This document shows, piece by piece, positions 7,920-17,850 of a stretch of DNA of 20,000 nucleotides (position 1 is the first letter of the stretch; each line of letters starts with the position of its first letter). Below the pieces are notes generated by a model. The model was not told the origin of the DNA, did no database searches, and was given only the letters and a program-made list of their open reading frames with translations. The DNA lies in contig NC_091573.1 of the NCBI RefSeq assembly GCF_042767895.1, forward strand, positions 30,140,134-30,160,133, in the 5' to 3' direction. The position numbers and the translations under genes are program-made. Source of the stretch: Penaeus vannamei (lineage: Eukaryota; Arthropoda; Malacostraca; Decapoda; Penaeidae).

Positions 7920-8055
7920 TTCCTCTCCCATTCCAGTCCTGAAAGCGTCTCCCTTCCCTTCTTCCCTCCCTTCCTCTCCCTCCTCCTTTCCTCTCCCATT
8001 CCAGCCCTGAAAGCGCCTCCCTTCCCTTCTTCCCTCCCTCCCTCCCCCTCCTCCC
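7920..8055. repeat. 68-bp direct duplication in a pyrimidine tract
   Basis: Two near-identical copies start at 7920 and 7988, each about 50 bp (TTCCTCTCCCATTCCAG, then CCTGAAAGCG and CCCTTCCCTTCTTCCCTCCC). The copies differ at two C/T positions. Each carries a CATTCCAG acceptor-like end by chance of composition. Confidence 0.93.
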
Positions 8056-8400
8056 TTCGCAAGCGCATCCGGCGGGCCGTCGTATCGGCGTGAGGGGGGG
8101 GGGGGCAGGGGAGAGGAACGGCCAGCGCCCCCCCGCCCCCCCGGCCCTCCCTTTCTCCCCGCTTAGCCCGGGCACGGCGGAGCGCTGCAAGCCTCCTGTC
8201 TAAATATTCACCAGCTGCCGGAGTCCGCGTGCCCAAGCAGACCCAATTCCCCAGCTGTCCCTATCAGTTATACCCTACCCGTACCCTCGGCGTACCCACC
8301 CACACCACCTGTTCCACCTCATCCTTATAATTACGGGTCCTCTCCATCACGCCCGCCCGCCCTCCCGCGGTGGCCGGCCGCGGCTACCGGAGGTCGTCAG
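8056..8400. promoter_or_regulatory. CpG-rich unique island with three E-boxes
   Basis: About 345 bp of GC-rich, CpG-dense, non-repetitive DNA, apart from G12 at 8094-8105 and two C7 runs around 8128-8142. Sites visible are CAGCTG at 8212-8217 and 8252-8257, CACCTG at 8306-8311, TAAATATTCA at 8201-8210 and TAATTA at 8328-8333 (within CCGTAATTA on the minus strand). Their spacing of 40 and 54 bp suggests a bHLH/homeodomain regulatory element, but an unmethylated-island or promoter role is only inferred. No start codon or exon could be defended. Confidence 0.3.
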
Positions 8401-8710
8401 GAGGAGGGCGAGGTGGAGAAGGAGGAAACAGTAAGGAGTAAGGAGGAGGAGGAGGTGGAGGTCAGAAAGAGGAGTAAGGAGGAGGAGGAGGAGGTGGAGG
8501 TCAGAAAGAGGAGTAAGGAGGAGGAAGAGGTGGTGGAGGAGGAGGAGGAGGAGGAGGAGGGCGAGGTGGAGGTGGAGGTCAGGAAGAGGATTAAGGTCTT
8601 CAGAAGGAGGACGAGTAGGAGGAGGAGGGCCTTCAGGAGGAGGACGAGGTGGGGGAAGGAGGAAGAGGAGGAGGAGGAGACGGGTCTTCAGGAGGACGTC
8701 GAGGGCCTTG
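8401..8710. repeat. (GGA)n tract with 39-bp higher-order unit
   Basis: Triplet GGA/GAG DNA containing GTCAGAAAGAGGAGTAAGG at 8461 and 8500 and a variant at 8578, giving spacings of 39 and 78 bp. A second unit type, around CTTCAG(A/G)AGGAGGACGAG, follows at about 8598-8700. Because 39 is a multiple of 3, one frame (8413-8805) reads an EVEVRKRSKEEEE-type protein repeat without stops. The phase is better explained by triplet slippage than by coding. Confidence 0.9.
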
Positions 8711-9080
8711 CGAAACGCGGACGAGGCTCCCGCTGCGGTACTTTATATATGTCTGCGGTTACGGTTGCTGCAATCAGCCCCAAACAACAACAAAAAAATA
8801 AATAAAAACATGCCACCATCAGAAAATACGAGAAAATAAACATACGAACTGATATTATACATTTTTTTTCTCTCATTATCACCACTAGCCCACAAGATGC
8901 ATTATTTATTTACGCATAATTAGTTTTTCAAATAACAGTCATCCATCAATTATCAGTACAACCATTAATTACCATCATTATCACAAGCATTACTAATAGT
9001 ATCAGTAAAATCTGCAGTTGATGATGATCCTGTGATAAAATAATAATCATAATCAATATCAATATGACATCCATGGCAAC
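8711..9080. other. Short unique patch then AT-rich degenerate ATC/ATT DNA
   Basis: 8711-8795 is unique and moderately GC-rich, with TTTATATATG at 8741-8750. 8796-9080 is A/T-rich with scattered ATC, ATT and ACC triplets. No gene is detected. AATAAA-like words here are expected from composition. Confidence 0.55.
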
Positions 9081-10480
<1,400 letters not shown>

Positions 10481-10690
10481 TCATTATGGCAAAGACACAA
10501 ACACATGCGCAAACAGACACACAAACACACACACCTTCCAAACCCAACAAACAAACAAAACAAACAAATACTGGTCCCCCCTCAACAAGCACTCCCTACC
10601 ACACACACACAAACAACCCCCCTAACACCCCCCCCCTCCATTCCCCCAACGCAAAACCACTTGCAGAGCAATTGCAAAAGTCTTCCACCT
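10481..10690. repeat. CA/CAAA-rich low-complexity DNA
   Basis: ACACA and ACAAA words dominate. There is an (ACAA)-type run at 10545-10570 and C-runs at 10615-10650. Frames are T/N/H/P-rich repeat shadows. Confidence 0.8.
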
Positions 10691-10699
10691 CCCTCCCTC

Positions 10700-10780
<81 letters not shown>

Positions 10781-10860
10781 CCTCCCTCACTCACTCACTC
10801 ACTCACTCACTCACTCACTCACTCACTCACTCTCCTTCCCTCTCTCCCTCTCTCTCTCTC
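10691..10860. repeat. (CT)n followed by (CTCA)n
   Basis: (CT)n occupies 10703-10776 with one CC interruption at 10740-10742. It is followed by CCCT units and then about eleven perfect CTCA tetramers from about 10787 to 10830, then CT-rich DNA. The orientation is opposite to the GA arrays 450 bp upstream, so the two could pair in a transcript or a single strand. Confidence 0.97.
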
Positions 10861-11006
10861 TTCCCCCCATCAACCACGTACCGACGATCGGCTCCCCCAA
10901 CGCGCACCGCTTCTCTAACGAAGTCTCTCCCCCGTGGGAATCCGAAACGGCTGGCCACGATTCACCTGGGAATTTTGACGACCTCGAAAACACTTAGCGC
11001 AGCATC
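10861..11006. other. Unique patch upstream of the 32-bp array
   Basis: Balanced, CpG-containing, non-repetitive DNA. No coding signal beyond a frame that simply runs on into the array. Confidence 0.45.
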
Positions 11007-11167
11007 TCACTTATCCGGGCTATCCGATGGGAGAATGATCAGTTATCCGGACTATCCGATGGGAGACAGCTCACTTATCCGGACTATCCGATGGAAGAAT
11101 GCTCACTTATGCGGACTATCCGATGGAAGAATGCTCACTTATGCGGACTGTCTCATTAAAGAATGTT
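11007..11167. repeat. 32-bp tandem array of TTATCCGGACTATCCGATGG
   Basis: TTATCCGG or TTATGCGG anchors occur at 11011, 11043, 11075, 11107 and 11139, exactly 32 bp apart; the fifth copy degrades after about 20 bp. Each unit carries two ATCCG words 9-10 bp apart, followed by GAGAATG or AAGAATG and CTCAC. The 32-bp spacing is close to three helical turns and is not a multiple of 3, so the open frame across it is not a protein repeat. The motif resembles the TTATCCGGA words known from terminal regions of pogo/Tigger-like transposons. That link is tentative. Confidence 0.93.
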
Positions 11168-11430
11168 TTAAAAACCGTTGAGGTAACATCGCTATGAGGT
11201 CCGTTCGCGTATCCGAATGTTCGTCCCAAATATCCAGAAAAGTGATGTCGAAAACGTGATGATACTCCCTTCGCTCATCCGTAAATCCGTCTCGCTTATC
11301 CGACAAAAGAAAACATACTAGTTCTTTTTTTTCCTCATTACTGGTAAACGAATGGTGCCCCAGGTCCTTCGCCCCTTCAGTTATCCGTACAAACCACTCA
11401 TTTATCCGGACACACACGCCCAAGAGCTTA
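11168..11430. mobile_element. Scattered ATCCG motifs, possible pogo/Tigger-like remnant
   Basis: Continues the motif of the tandem array as dispersed copies: TATCCGAA at 11210, CATCCG and AATCCG at about 11277-11289, CTTATCCGAC at 11295, GTTATCCG at 11380 and TTTATCCGGAC at 11401. All are on the plus strand and none is inverted. Terminal regions of Tigger/pogo elements contain repeated CGGATAA-type words, so a decayed element end is one reading and a decayed satellite the other. No transposase fragment, CAG terminus or TA duplication could be identified. Confidence 0.22.
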
Positions 11431-11980
11431 TTTCGCAAATTGAAACACTACTCCAACAACGAATATCAGATTCTCTTTTTCTTTTTCCCCCTTTTTCTTT
11501 TTTTTCTTTCTCTTTGTCACTGCTCACGCCACAACTGGATTTCCATACCACAGCTAGGCCTACGAACGCGGGTCATACAACAGGAATATAATTAATGCCC
11601 CAAAATTACTCTTCGCTCCTGTTCTCTTCGTTTTCGTGTCCCATTTCCCCTCCGCTGGGACACGGGGCTCACACTCCCCTTTTCCTTATCTCTTCCTTCT
11701 TTCTATGTCTCCTACGTTTCTCTTTCGTCTTCTGTGGGCGTGTATTCTTAACGTTATGTGGAGGATACCGGAGCCACAGCAACACGAAATGACTTTCATC
11801 TTTAATAACTTATTCCAATATTGCGATGGCGGGGTTATATTCGCAAACATTGGCATATAAAACGGGCTCTGTGTCCCTCCACATAACGCATCGCCACATT
11901 AATAAAGAAATACAATTCCTTCGCTATCCTCATGACAATATTACTTTTCTCTCCAGCACAAACACACACGCATATCTGCC
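11431..11980. other. Longest mostly unique stretch
   Basis: Mixed, non-repetitive DNA except for T/C-rich patches at 11470-11515 and 11620-11730. AGGCCTAC lies at 11556-11563. A CCAAT/TATA arrangement at 11815-11862 is listed separately. A frame at 11826-12218 begins ATGGCGGGGTTATAT and reads MAGLYSQTLAYKTGSVSLHI before entering pyrimidine repeats. It matches no family I know and ends in repeat. Confidence 0.4.
11815..11890 (+). promoter_or_regulatory. Candidate core promoter: CCAAT plus TATAAAA
   Basis: CCAAT at 11815-11819 is followed 36 bp later by TATAAAA at 11856-11862 in a GC flank (GGCA before, CGGGC after), close to the metazoan TATA consensus. A start about 30 bp downstream would fall near 11886 (CCACATAACG). 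That is not a clear arthropod TCAGT initiator. No transcript body is recognisable downstream. Confidence 0.25.
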
Positions 11981-12200
11981 CCTACAATCCTCCCTCCCTC
12001 CACTCCTTCCCTCCCTCCCTTCCCTCCTTCTCTCCCTCCCTCCCTTCACTCCTTCCCTCCCTCCCTTCATCACTACCTTCCATCCCTCCCACCCACTTAC
12101 TCACCCTCCCTCCTCCTCCTCCTTCCCTCTACTCTCCTCCTTCTCCCCCCTCCCTCCCTCCCTCCGTTCTCCTTCCCTCCCTCCCTCCGCAGTGTTGCAA
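11981..12200. repeat. (CCCT)n / (CTTC)n polypyrimidine tract
   Basis: CCCTCCCT and CCTTCC units with short ATC interruptions, ending CCTCCGCAG at about 12191. That ending looks like a 3' splice site but arises from the repeat. Confidence 0.92.
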
Positions 12201-12540
12201 GCAAGGAGGCGCGTCTGACTCACTCCTTCTGCGTCGCCGTCCGTCCCTCACAGCTGCGGCGCCTCATCGGGGTGCAAATACTCACACCTTTTTTTTTGAC
12301 ACTTTTTTCCCTCCTCCTCTTCCTCGGTCTATTCTCTCTTCTCTTTCTTTTCATCTTTCTTCCCTCCGCTTTCGTTCTTCGTAATGATATTGTTCCTTAT
12401 CTTTATCGTCTTTTTCATTGTTATTCATTTCATTCATCATGATGATCGCCATTCTTAAGTCTTAGCATTATTACCGTTATTCTTACTATTATTATCACAA
12501 TATTGTGATCAGAATTTCCGTTATCACCTTCCATCCCCTC
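12201..12540. other. Unique GC patch then T-rich and ATT/ATC DNA
   Basis: 12195-12285 is unique and CpG-rich. 12286-12385 is T/C-rich. 12386-12540 is AT-rich with degenerate ATT/ATC triplets. No gene or RNA is visible. Confidence 0.55.
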
Positions 12541-12835
12541 TCTTTTGACTACTTCTTCACCTTCATCTCCATCTTCTTCCTCCTCTCCTCTCCTTCTCCA
12601 ACACCCTCTTCTTCTTCTCCCCTTCTCCTCTCCTCCACTTAATTCCCCGTCTCTTCTCCTCTCCTCCTCCTTCCCCTTTTCCCCTCCTCCTTTCTCTTCT
12701 CCTCAGTTCCTTTTCCTTCACTTCTTCCCTCTCTCCTTCTCCTTCTTTCATATCCTTTCCTTGCCTCTCATCCTCCCTCCCCCTCTTGCATGTGCATGTG
12801 CATCCTCCTCCTCCTCCTCCTCCTCCTCCTCCTCC
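12541..12835. repeat. Polypyrimidine tract with (TCC)n
   Basis: C/T-rich DNA ending with TGCATG hexamers at 12787-12798 and an uninterrupted (TCC) run at about 12803-12834. The minus strand is GGA-rich, giving poly-G/R/E frames. Confidence 0.9.
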
Positions 12836-13080
12836 ACGTGCCTTCTTCAAGCCCAGGGCCAAGATGCACAGTGAATGCATGTTTCAAGCTTGCTAACTGC
12901 GCTCCCTCCCAGCCCCCTTCTCCTCTTCGCCCTCCTCCTCCTCCCCCTTCTGCACCCGCTCCCCTGACCCTCCCCCCACTCCACCCACTCGCCCCCTGCC
13001 CCCGCCCCCGTACCTCCTCCCGTCCCTTCACTCCCTCCCTCTCACCCCCCCCCCTCTTCTCCTCGTCCCTCCCTGGCCAT
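12836..13080. other. Short unique patch then C-rich pyrimidine DNA
   Basis: 12836-12900 is unique. It contains TGCTAAC at 12891-12897, a perfect branch-point word, followed 13 bp later by CTCCCTCCCAG. The region to 13080 is CCT/CCC-rich, so no exon follows that acceptor-like site. Confidence 0.5.
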
Positions 13081-13260
13081 GCCGCCGTGTGCATGACTGC
13101 ATTCCATCATGCACGGTCGAATTCGCTTAATTCATGCGACGGGGCCCTGGCCACTGGGGCACTCGGACCCTCGACTGGCCGGGGAAAAGGGAGGAAAACG
13201 CGCGAGCACAAATCCACAATGTGCGCCCATCTTGAATTTCTGCGCAGAGAGAACAATAAA
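13081..13260. other. Unique GC-balanced patch
   Basis: Non-repetitive, with several TGCATG/CATGCA words. A forward frame stays open through it but runs out of C-rich repeat and into A-rich repeat. No protein family is recognised. Confidence 0.45.
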
Positions 13261-13500
13261 AAAAGGAAAAAAGAATCCCACGAAATCTGGAATAAGAACA
13301 ATAGAATAGCAAAAAAAACGCCAAGAAAAAAAATTCAAAAAGCCCCCCCCCCCCCCTACAAAAAAAGAACAAAAGGCCAGCCAGAAAATTTAAAAAATAA
13401 AAACAGAACAAAAGATGAACAAGAAAAGCAATCCAAAGAAAAAAAAATAAAAAAGGAAAAATTAGAAACAGAAAAAAAAGAGAGAGAAAAAAAAATCCAT
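13261..13500. repeat. A-rich DNA with C14 run
   Basis: A-dominated sequence with many A6-A9 runs. C14 at 13343-13356 is followed by TACA7, echoing the C-tract/A-tract junctions at 3040-3200. Confidence 0.8.
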
Positions 13501-13625
13501 GCTGCCTCTGTCCCTGCAGTCACGTGCTCCATCTGCATGTCTCCTGGTACCACCCAGAGGCCTACCTTGCTTCCCATTGGTCGTGACGGGCGGCCGGACA
13601 CGCCCAAACACAAGAGGCCGAGGGG
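13501..13625. promoter_or_regulatory. Unique patch with E-box, inverted CCAAT, TGACG and GC box
   Basis: CACGTG at 13521-13526, AGGCCTAC at 13558-13565, ATTGG at 13576-13580, TGACGGGCGG at 13584-13593 and CACGCCC at 13609-13615. The grouping resembles NF-Y, ATF/CREB-half and Sp-type sites. CTGTCCCTGCAG (13508-13519) is 3' splice-like on the plus strand. Promoter function is inferred from motif density only. Confidence 0.22.
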
Positions 13626-13925
13626 GAGGGGGATGCGGAGGGGAGAGAGGGGGATGGGCGGCGTGGGCGGCCTAGCTTGTTTCCGAGTCAGACTAGCGAG
13701 GTCGCGAGAGACGAGGAGGGGGGGAAGGAGGGAGGGGGAGAGGGCAGGAATGGGTTGGGGAGGGGAGACGGAGGGTGGGGGGGGAGGGAAGCATCCTACC
13801 AAAGGCCATGAATAATTGAAAAGCTCATTGAACGAATCTCCTGTCTAAAGCAGTCTGAAAGCAGAGAGAACGGATAACCTCAGCATCCCCGAATGACGGC
13901 GATTGCGAAAATAAACTGAGTGTGC
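13626..13925. other. G-rich purine DNA then unique patch
   Basis: 13626-13795 is G/GA-rich with quadruplex-prone G-runs and a short unique interruption at about 13660-13710. 13801-13920 is balanced unique DNA. No gene is seen. Confidence 0.6.
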
Positions 13926-14150
13926 GGGGAGAGAGGAAGGAGAGAGGAGGGGGGGGGAGAGAAAGGAGAGAGGGAGGGGGGGAGAGAGCAAGGAGAGAGG
14001 AAGGGGGGAGAAAGGAGACAGGAGGGGGAGAAGGGAGATAGACGGGGTCACGGAAAGAAGGTAGGGAAGAGGAGAGAAGGAGAGAGACAAAGAGAGAGAG
14101 AGAAAGAAAGGGAGAGAAAAAGATAGATAGAGACAGACAAACAGACAAAG
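13926..14150. repeat. GA-rich polypurine tract grading into GATA/GACA
   Basis: GGAGAGA/GGGGGAGA words with no strict period up to about 14100, then AGAAAG and ATAGATAGAGACAGACA units to 14150. Confidence 0.85.
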
Positions 14151-14345
14151 AGACCCCACCACACTAACAAACACACTGTAAACCTCTGTTAAACTCGGGT
14201 GAATCATAAAAAAGAAAAAAAAATCATAATAATACAGCCTCCATTTTTTCTTGCTGCTCGCCCTGCTGCAGGCCATAAAAATCCAGGCCTTCACGAGGGA
14301 TGCCAGAAGGCCGCCTGCACCACCTAGCAACTGGTCACGATCCTC
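14151..14345. other. Unique patch with small hairpin
   Basis: GGCCTTC at 14286-14292 pairs exactly with GAAGGCC at 14306-14312 across a 13-base loop. CAGG at 14284-14287 with CCTG at 14314-14317 offers an alternative extension. A direct CAGGCC repeat lies just upstream (about 14271 and 14284). No RNA family is recognised. Confidence 0.45.
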
Positions 14346-14535
14346 CGCTCGCGCTCGCGCTGTCTCAGTCTGTCTGTCTGTCTGTCTATCTGTCTGTCTC
14401 TCTCTCTTTCTGTAAGTGTGTGTGCGCGTGTGTGTGCGTATGTGTGCAGGCGCGCCTGTTCTCTTACCCCCCCCCCTCTAATCTCTCTCTTACTCTCTAT
14501 CTCTCTCTCTCTCATCCTTCCCTTCCTTCCTTCCT
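14346..14535. repeat. CTGT/CTCT, GT and CT microsatellite cluster
   Basis: (CTGT)n at about 14366-14400, GT/GC-rich at 14415-14447, the perfect palindrome CAGGCGCGCCTG at 14447-14458, C9 at 14467-14475, then CT and CTTC runs to 14535. Confidence 0.85.
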
Positions 14536-14755
14536 CACTTCGACTTCATTTTCCCCGAAAGACGAGGCTATCACTTTCAAAACAGCAATCATGTGACCCT
14601 CGCGACTGGGTAGAAGAGCGTAAGGCAGGCAGAAAAAATGACCAAGAAGGCGGATCAGCTTCCGTCCTCGCAGGGCAGAAGGTGTCGACTGCAGATAGCT
14701 ATCGGGATAAGATGTCGCCGTCACACCCTTTTCCACTGTCTTCTCTTTTCTTCTT
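14536..14755. other. Unique patch
   Basis: Balanced non-repetitive DNA with CATGTGACC at 14590-14598 (E-box-like) and GGGATAAG at 14703-14710. The open frames crossing it continue into repeats. No gene is claimed. Confidence 0.4.
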
Positions 14756-14935
14756 CTTCTTACTCGTATTCATCATCATCTTATTCTCTTCCTCGTCATC
14801 ATCATCTTATCCTCTTCCTCGTCATCATCATCTTATCCTCTTCCTCGTCATCATCATCTTCCTCTTCCTCTTCTTCATCATCATTATCATTTTCTTCTTC
14901 ATCTTCGCGTGTTTTCTTCTTTTCTTCTTACGCGA
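14756..14935. repeat. 26-bp minisatellite within (TCA/TTC)n
   Basis: CGTCATCATCATCTT anchors at 14794, 14820 and 14846 are exactly 26 bp apart, with a diverged copy at 14764. Each unit combines a CTCTTCCT part with a TCATCATCATCTTATC part. The array dissolves into TTC/TCA triplets to 14935. Confidence 0.93.
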
Positions 14936-15085
14936 CGCCCCGCCCACTTTCACAGCGTCGGCGATTCGACAGCCTCCCGCTCTGGTTGCACTTATAACTT
15001 GCACTTTAAAACGTTTTTATTAATGCTATCATAAAGGCATAATGGTATTTACCAAACCTCTAAGACGAAGAACATAACCGCCCGT
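14936..15085. other. Unique linker
   Basis: Balanced DNA from a GC-rich left half into an AT-rich right half. No gene or RNA signal is seen. Confidence 0.4.
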
Positions 15086-15086
15086 A

Positions 15087-15178
<92 letters not shown>

Positions 15179-15186
15179 CAACAAAA
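15086..15186. repeat. (AAT)n microsatellite with (AAC) tail
   Basis: About 29 uninterrupted ATA/AAT triplets to 15174, then four AAC triplets. AAT arrays of this kind are common in decapod genomes. Confidence 0.98.
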
Positions 15187-15640
15187 CTAAATAAAATCGA
15201 AAAAATACACATCCGAGTACAAAACACCTCCAGATCCGGCCTCCTCCTCCCACAGGTCGCGCACACCCACGCCTCGCCCCATACGCCCCCCAGCCCCGAG
15301 TCGGGCTCCAGCGGCACACACAGCCAGTGGAACCTCGGCCCCGGGAGAGGCCCGAGAGGCGCCCCTGCGAAAGAGGTTATCTGCAGCCCTCATGTTTCGG
15401 CGTGTCGATTCTCGGAACTGCTCGTCTGATGACTTGCCGAGGCAGCCTTCAACATCGCGCACAGGCAAGCGGGATTATGCAACTACGCATTTTGCTATGC
15501 ATGCAAGCCGCGCACCCGCATGAGATGGAATCCAACCCGAACGATATAAACAATAGAACAAAAACACTCACTTCCACGAACATAAGCACCGAAACAATAA
15601 TAAAAGAAATAAAATCCAAGAATTAAGAAAAAAAAAAACG
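15187..15640. other. GC-rich unique segment
   Basis: 15220-15540 is CpG-rich and non-repetitive, including GGCCCCGGGAGAGGCCCGAG (15337-15356). The frames here (minus 15187-15468, plus 15327-15626) have mixed amino-acid composition but lack ATG starts (TTG and GTG) and recognisable motifs. 15541-15640 is A-rich. This is a good place to test for conserved sequence or a missed exon. Confidence 0.4.
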
Positions 15641-15890
15641 CACCATTCCGTCCATTCCATCCACTCGTTCCCTAAAAAGAAGCAACTAAGTCAATGAACT
15701 AAATGCATTCAGTTAAGTGAACATCAAGAGAACCAAATACCTCGTGAATATCAGCCAGTGAGTCCCTCCCCCTCCCCTCCCCCCTTGCCTCCCCCCTCCC
15801 CCCGCTCGCTTAATATGGATAAACTTCCAAGAAGTGAAACCATAGCACCTTGGCGGCGGGACTCTGGCCTGTCACAGCCGCAGTTGTCAA
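15641..15890. other. Unique DNA with a C-rich insert
   Basis: 15641-15760 is balanced sequence, 15761-15803 is C/T-rich and 15804-15890 is unique. No features beyond short motif matches. Confidence 0.4.
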
Positions 15891-16145
15891 GGGGGAGGAG
15901 AGAAGAGAGGAGGATGCGAGGAGAGAAGAGAGGAGGAAGAGAGGAGGAAAGGAAGGAGAGGGGAGACGAGGGGAGGAAGAGGGGAGGAAATGAAGGAGAG
16001 GGGAGACGAGGGGAGAAAGGAGGGGACGGAGGGCGAAAAGAGGGGAGGAAAAGAGGGAAGAGGAGAAGAAGGGGAGGGGAGGGAGGAAGAAGAAAAGATA
16101 GAAGAATGAAGGTGGAAAGAGAGGAGAGGAAAGACGGGAATGTTA
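15891..16145. repeat. Polypurine tract with 40-bp repeat
   Basis: GAAGGAGAGGGGAGACGAGG occurs at 15952 and 15992, exactly 40 bp apart, within GGA/GAA-rich DNA. The R/E/G-rich frame (15758-16174) is compositional. Confidence 0.88.
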
Positions 16146-16320
16146 GCAATGACGAAGGCGAAGATGAAAAATGAAAAATGAAAAAAATAAAATAAAAGAG
16201 ACGACAGAAAAAAAGAGAACGACGACGACACAAAACAAACAATAACCAACCACAACGAGAAAGGAAAGAGAGAGAGAAAAAAACACACAATAAAACAGGG
16301 CACTTGAGAGAACCCGCCAG
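16146..16320. repeat. A-rich low-complexity DNA
   Basis: AAAT, AAAG and ACAA words, with a short (ACG) run at about 16219-16229. No gene is seen. Confidence 0.65.
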
Positions 16321-16568
16321 AACGAGAAAGGGAAGCAACAGCCGATGGAAAGCAAGCACACGGGAAGAAATAACTGGCTGAGTCACGGCGGTCAGATGAA
16401 GACACATGCACGGCAGATGCAGAGGAAAATGCATGTGTAAGGGAATCATCATGCGCAGTATCATGATTCAGTCATGAAAACGGACACTCGCGGTGACATA
16501 CGTACGTACATGCATGTATGAAGTATATAATTACAGACTCGAGTTGTGTGTAATCATAAGATAACTGT
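16321..16568. promoter_or_regulatory. Unique patch with AP-1-like site and palindromes
   Basis: TGAGTCA at 16379-16385 is a perfect AP-1 site in the context GGCTGAGTCACGGC, close to CNC-Maf targets. TCATGATTCAGTCATGA (about 16461-16477) is an imperfect palindrome and TACATGCATGTA at 16507-16518 a perfect one. CTGTAATTA lies on the minus strand at 16528-16536 and CGGTGACAT at 16491-16499. Regulatory function is inferred from site density only. Confidence 0.22.
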
Positions 16569-16569
16569 C

Positions 16570-17242
16570 TCTCTCACACACATACAAACGCGCAAACACA
16601 AACATGGCCATGCGATCACACATACCCGAAGACACATACACACTCATACACACACACACACTCATACACACACACACATGCACACACACACACACATGCA
16701 CACACACACACACATGCACACACACACACACACACACACACTCATACACCCACCCACCCAGCCACACACACACTCATACACCCACACCCACCCACCAACC
16801 CACACCCAGCCACCAACCCACACCCACCCATCCATCCGCACACCCACCCATCCACCAACCCACACCCACCTACCCACACCCACCCAATACCCCACACCCA
16901 AACTCCCCACACCCACACCCACCTACCACCCCACACCCACATCCACACACACACCCACATCCACACACACACCCAGTCACACACACACACCCACCAACCT
17001 ACACACCACCCACCCAAACCCACACCCCACCCACCAACCCACACCCACCCACCAACCCACTCACACACTCCACCAACCCACACACACCCACCAACCCAAA
17101 CCCACATCCACACACACACACACACACCCACCAACATCCACACACACCCACCCACCAACCCACACCCACCCACCAACCCACACCCACCCACCAACCCAAA
17201 CCCACACACACACACCCAGCCACACACACACACACACACAAA
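16570..17242. repeat. CA / CCCA / CCAACCCA low-complexity array, about 670 bp
   Basis: 16570-16742 is CA-rich with CATG and CTCATA interruptions. 16743-17215 consists of CACCCACCCACCAACCCA-type units of about 18 bp with variable CA inserts. It ends in pure CA. All forward frames read T/H/P-rich peptides and all minus-strand frames V/G/C/W-rich ones, none of them coding. Confidence 0.95.
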
Positions 17243-17360
17243 CCGAATTCTGAAATGAACACATAAATCCCTCCCTGCCTGATCAACACAGAGGTTTGCA
17301 ACATCACGACGAGCAACATCCGGGTTGCAAAGAGGTGAAGCAGCAAGAAGGTGTTAAAAG
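17243..17360. other. Unique linker
   Basis: Balanced sequence with a GCAACATC...GCAACATC near-repeat at about 17297 and 17313. No gene is seen. Confidence 0.4.
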
Positions 17361-17715
17361 CAGAATGAAAGAGAGGACAGGAAAAGATAACAAAGACGGA
17401 AAAGGAGGCGAGAAGAGATAAGGAAGAGGTGATAAGAAGAGGAAATGAGGTTACAGAGGAGAGAGAGAAAGAAAGAGAGAGGGAAACAGGGGAGAAAGAG
17501 AGATATAAAGATAAAGAGAGAAGTGGAAAGACGAGAATCCAAAAAGGGTAACAGCAAAAGGTTTACGAAGAGAAGATGAAGAAAATAAGAAAAAACAATA
17601 AAGAGCGGAGTTAGTAAAGAGTAGAAATGATAACAGAGCGAGAGAAAGGGATAGACAAACAGATAGATAGATAAATAGATAGATAGAGACAGAGAGAGAT
17701 AGAGAGAGTTTTGAG
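17361..17715. repeat. AG-rich tract with (GATA)n
   Basis: GA/AAG-rich DNA, with a purer (GATA) run at about 17661-17690 and a GAGA tail. Minus-strand L/S/F-rich frames are compositional. Confidence 0.85.
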
Positions 17716-17850
17716 TTATGCAATCCTCCTCCCCCTTTCCCCGCCCCCGCTCTCTACCTCCACCCTTGATAAACAGACCACCGACGTCTTAACAAGGGGC
17801 TGCACGAGGACCGCTAATAGTACTATACAGAGGCAAGCATTCCCTTCCCC
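17716..17850. other. C-rich and unique DNA
   Basis: 17724-17765 is pyrimidine-rich, then balanced unique DNA follows to 17840. No gene is seen. Confidence 0.4.

Noticed and set aside
11139..11438. 99-residue minus-strand ORF of mixed composition
   Set aside because: Starts at TTG and simply translates the TTATCCGG motif array and its scattered copies; the 32-bp period does not keep frame.
12181..12912. Acceptor-like sites CCTCCGCAG (12191) and TGCTAAC...CTCCCTCCCAG (12912)
   Set aside because: CT-rich microsatellites generate many such sites here, and no plausible exon follows either.
15187..15626. Opposed ORFs in the GC-rich segment (minus 93 aa, plus 99 aa)
   Set aside because: Non-ATG starts, no recognisable motif, and open frames of this size are expected in GC-rich DNA.
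12787..16516. Recurrent TGCATG (RBFOX-type) words
   Set aside because: Several copies arise inside TG/CA-type low complexity or palindromes; enrichment cannot be separated from composition without a count.
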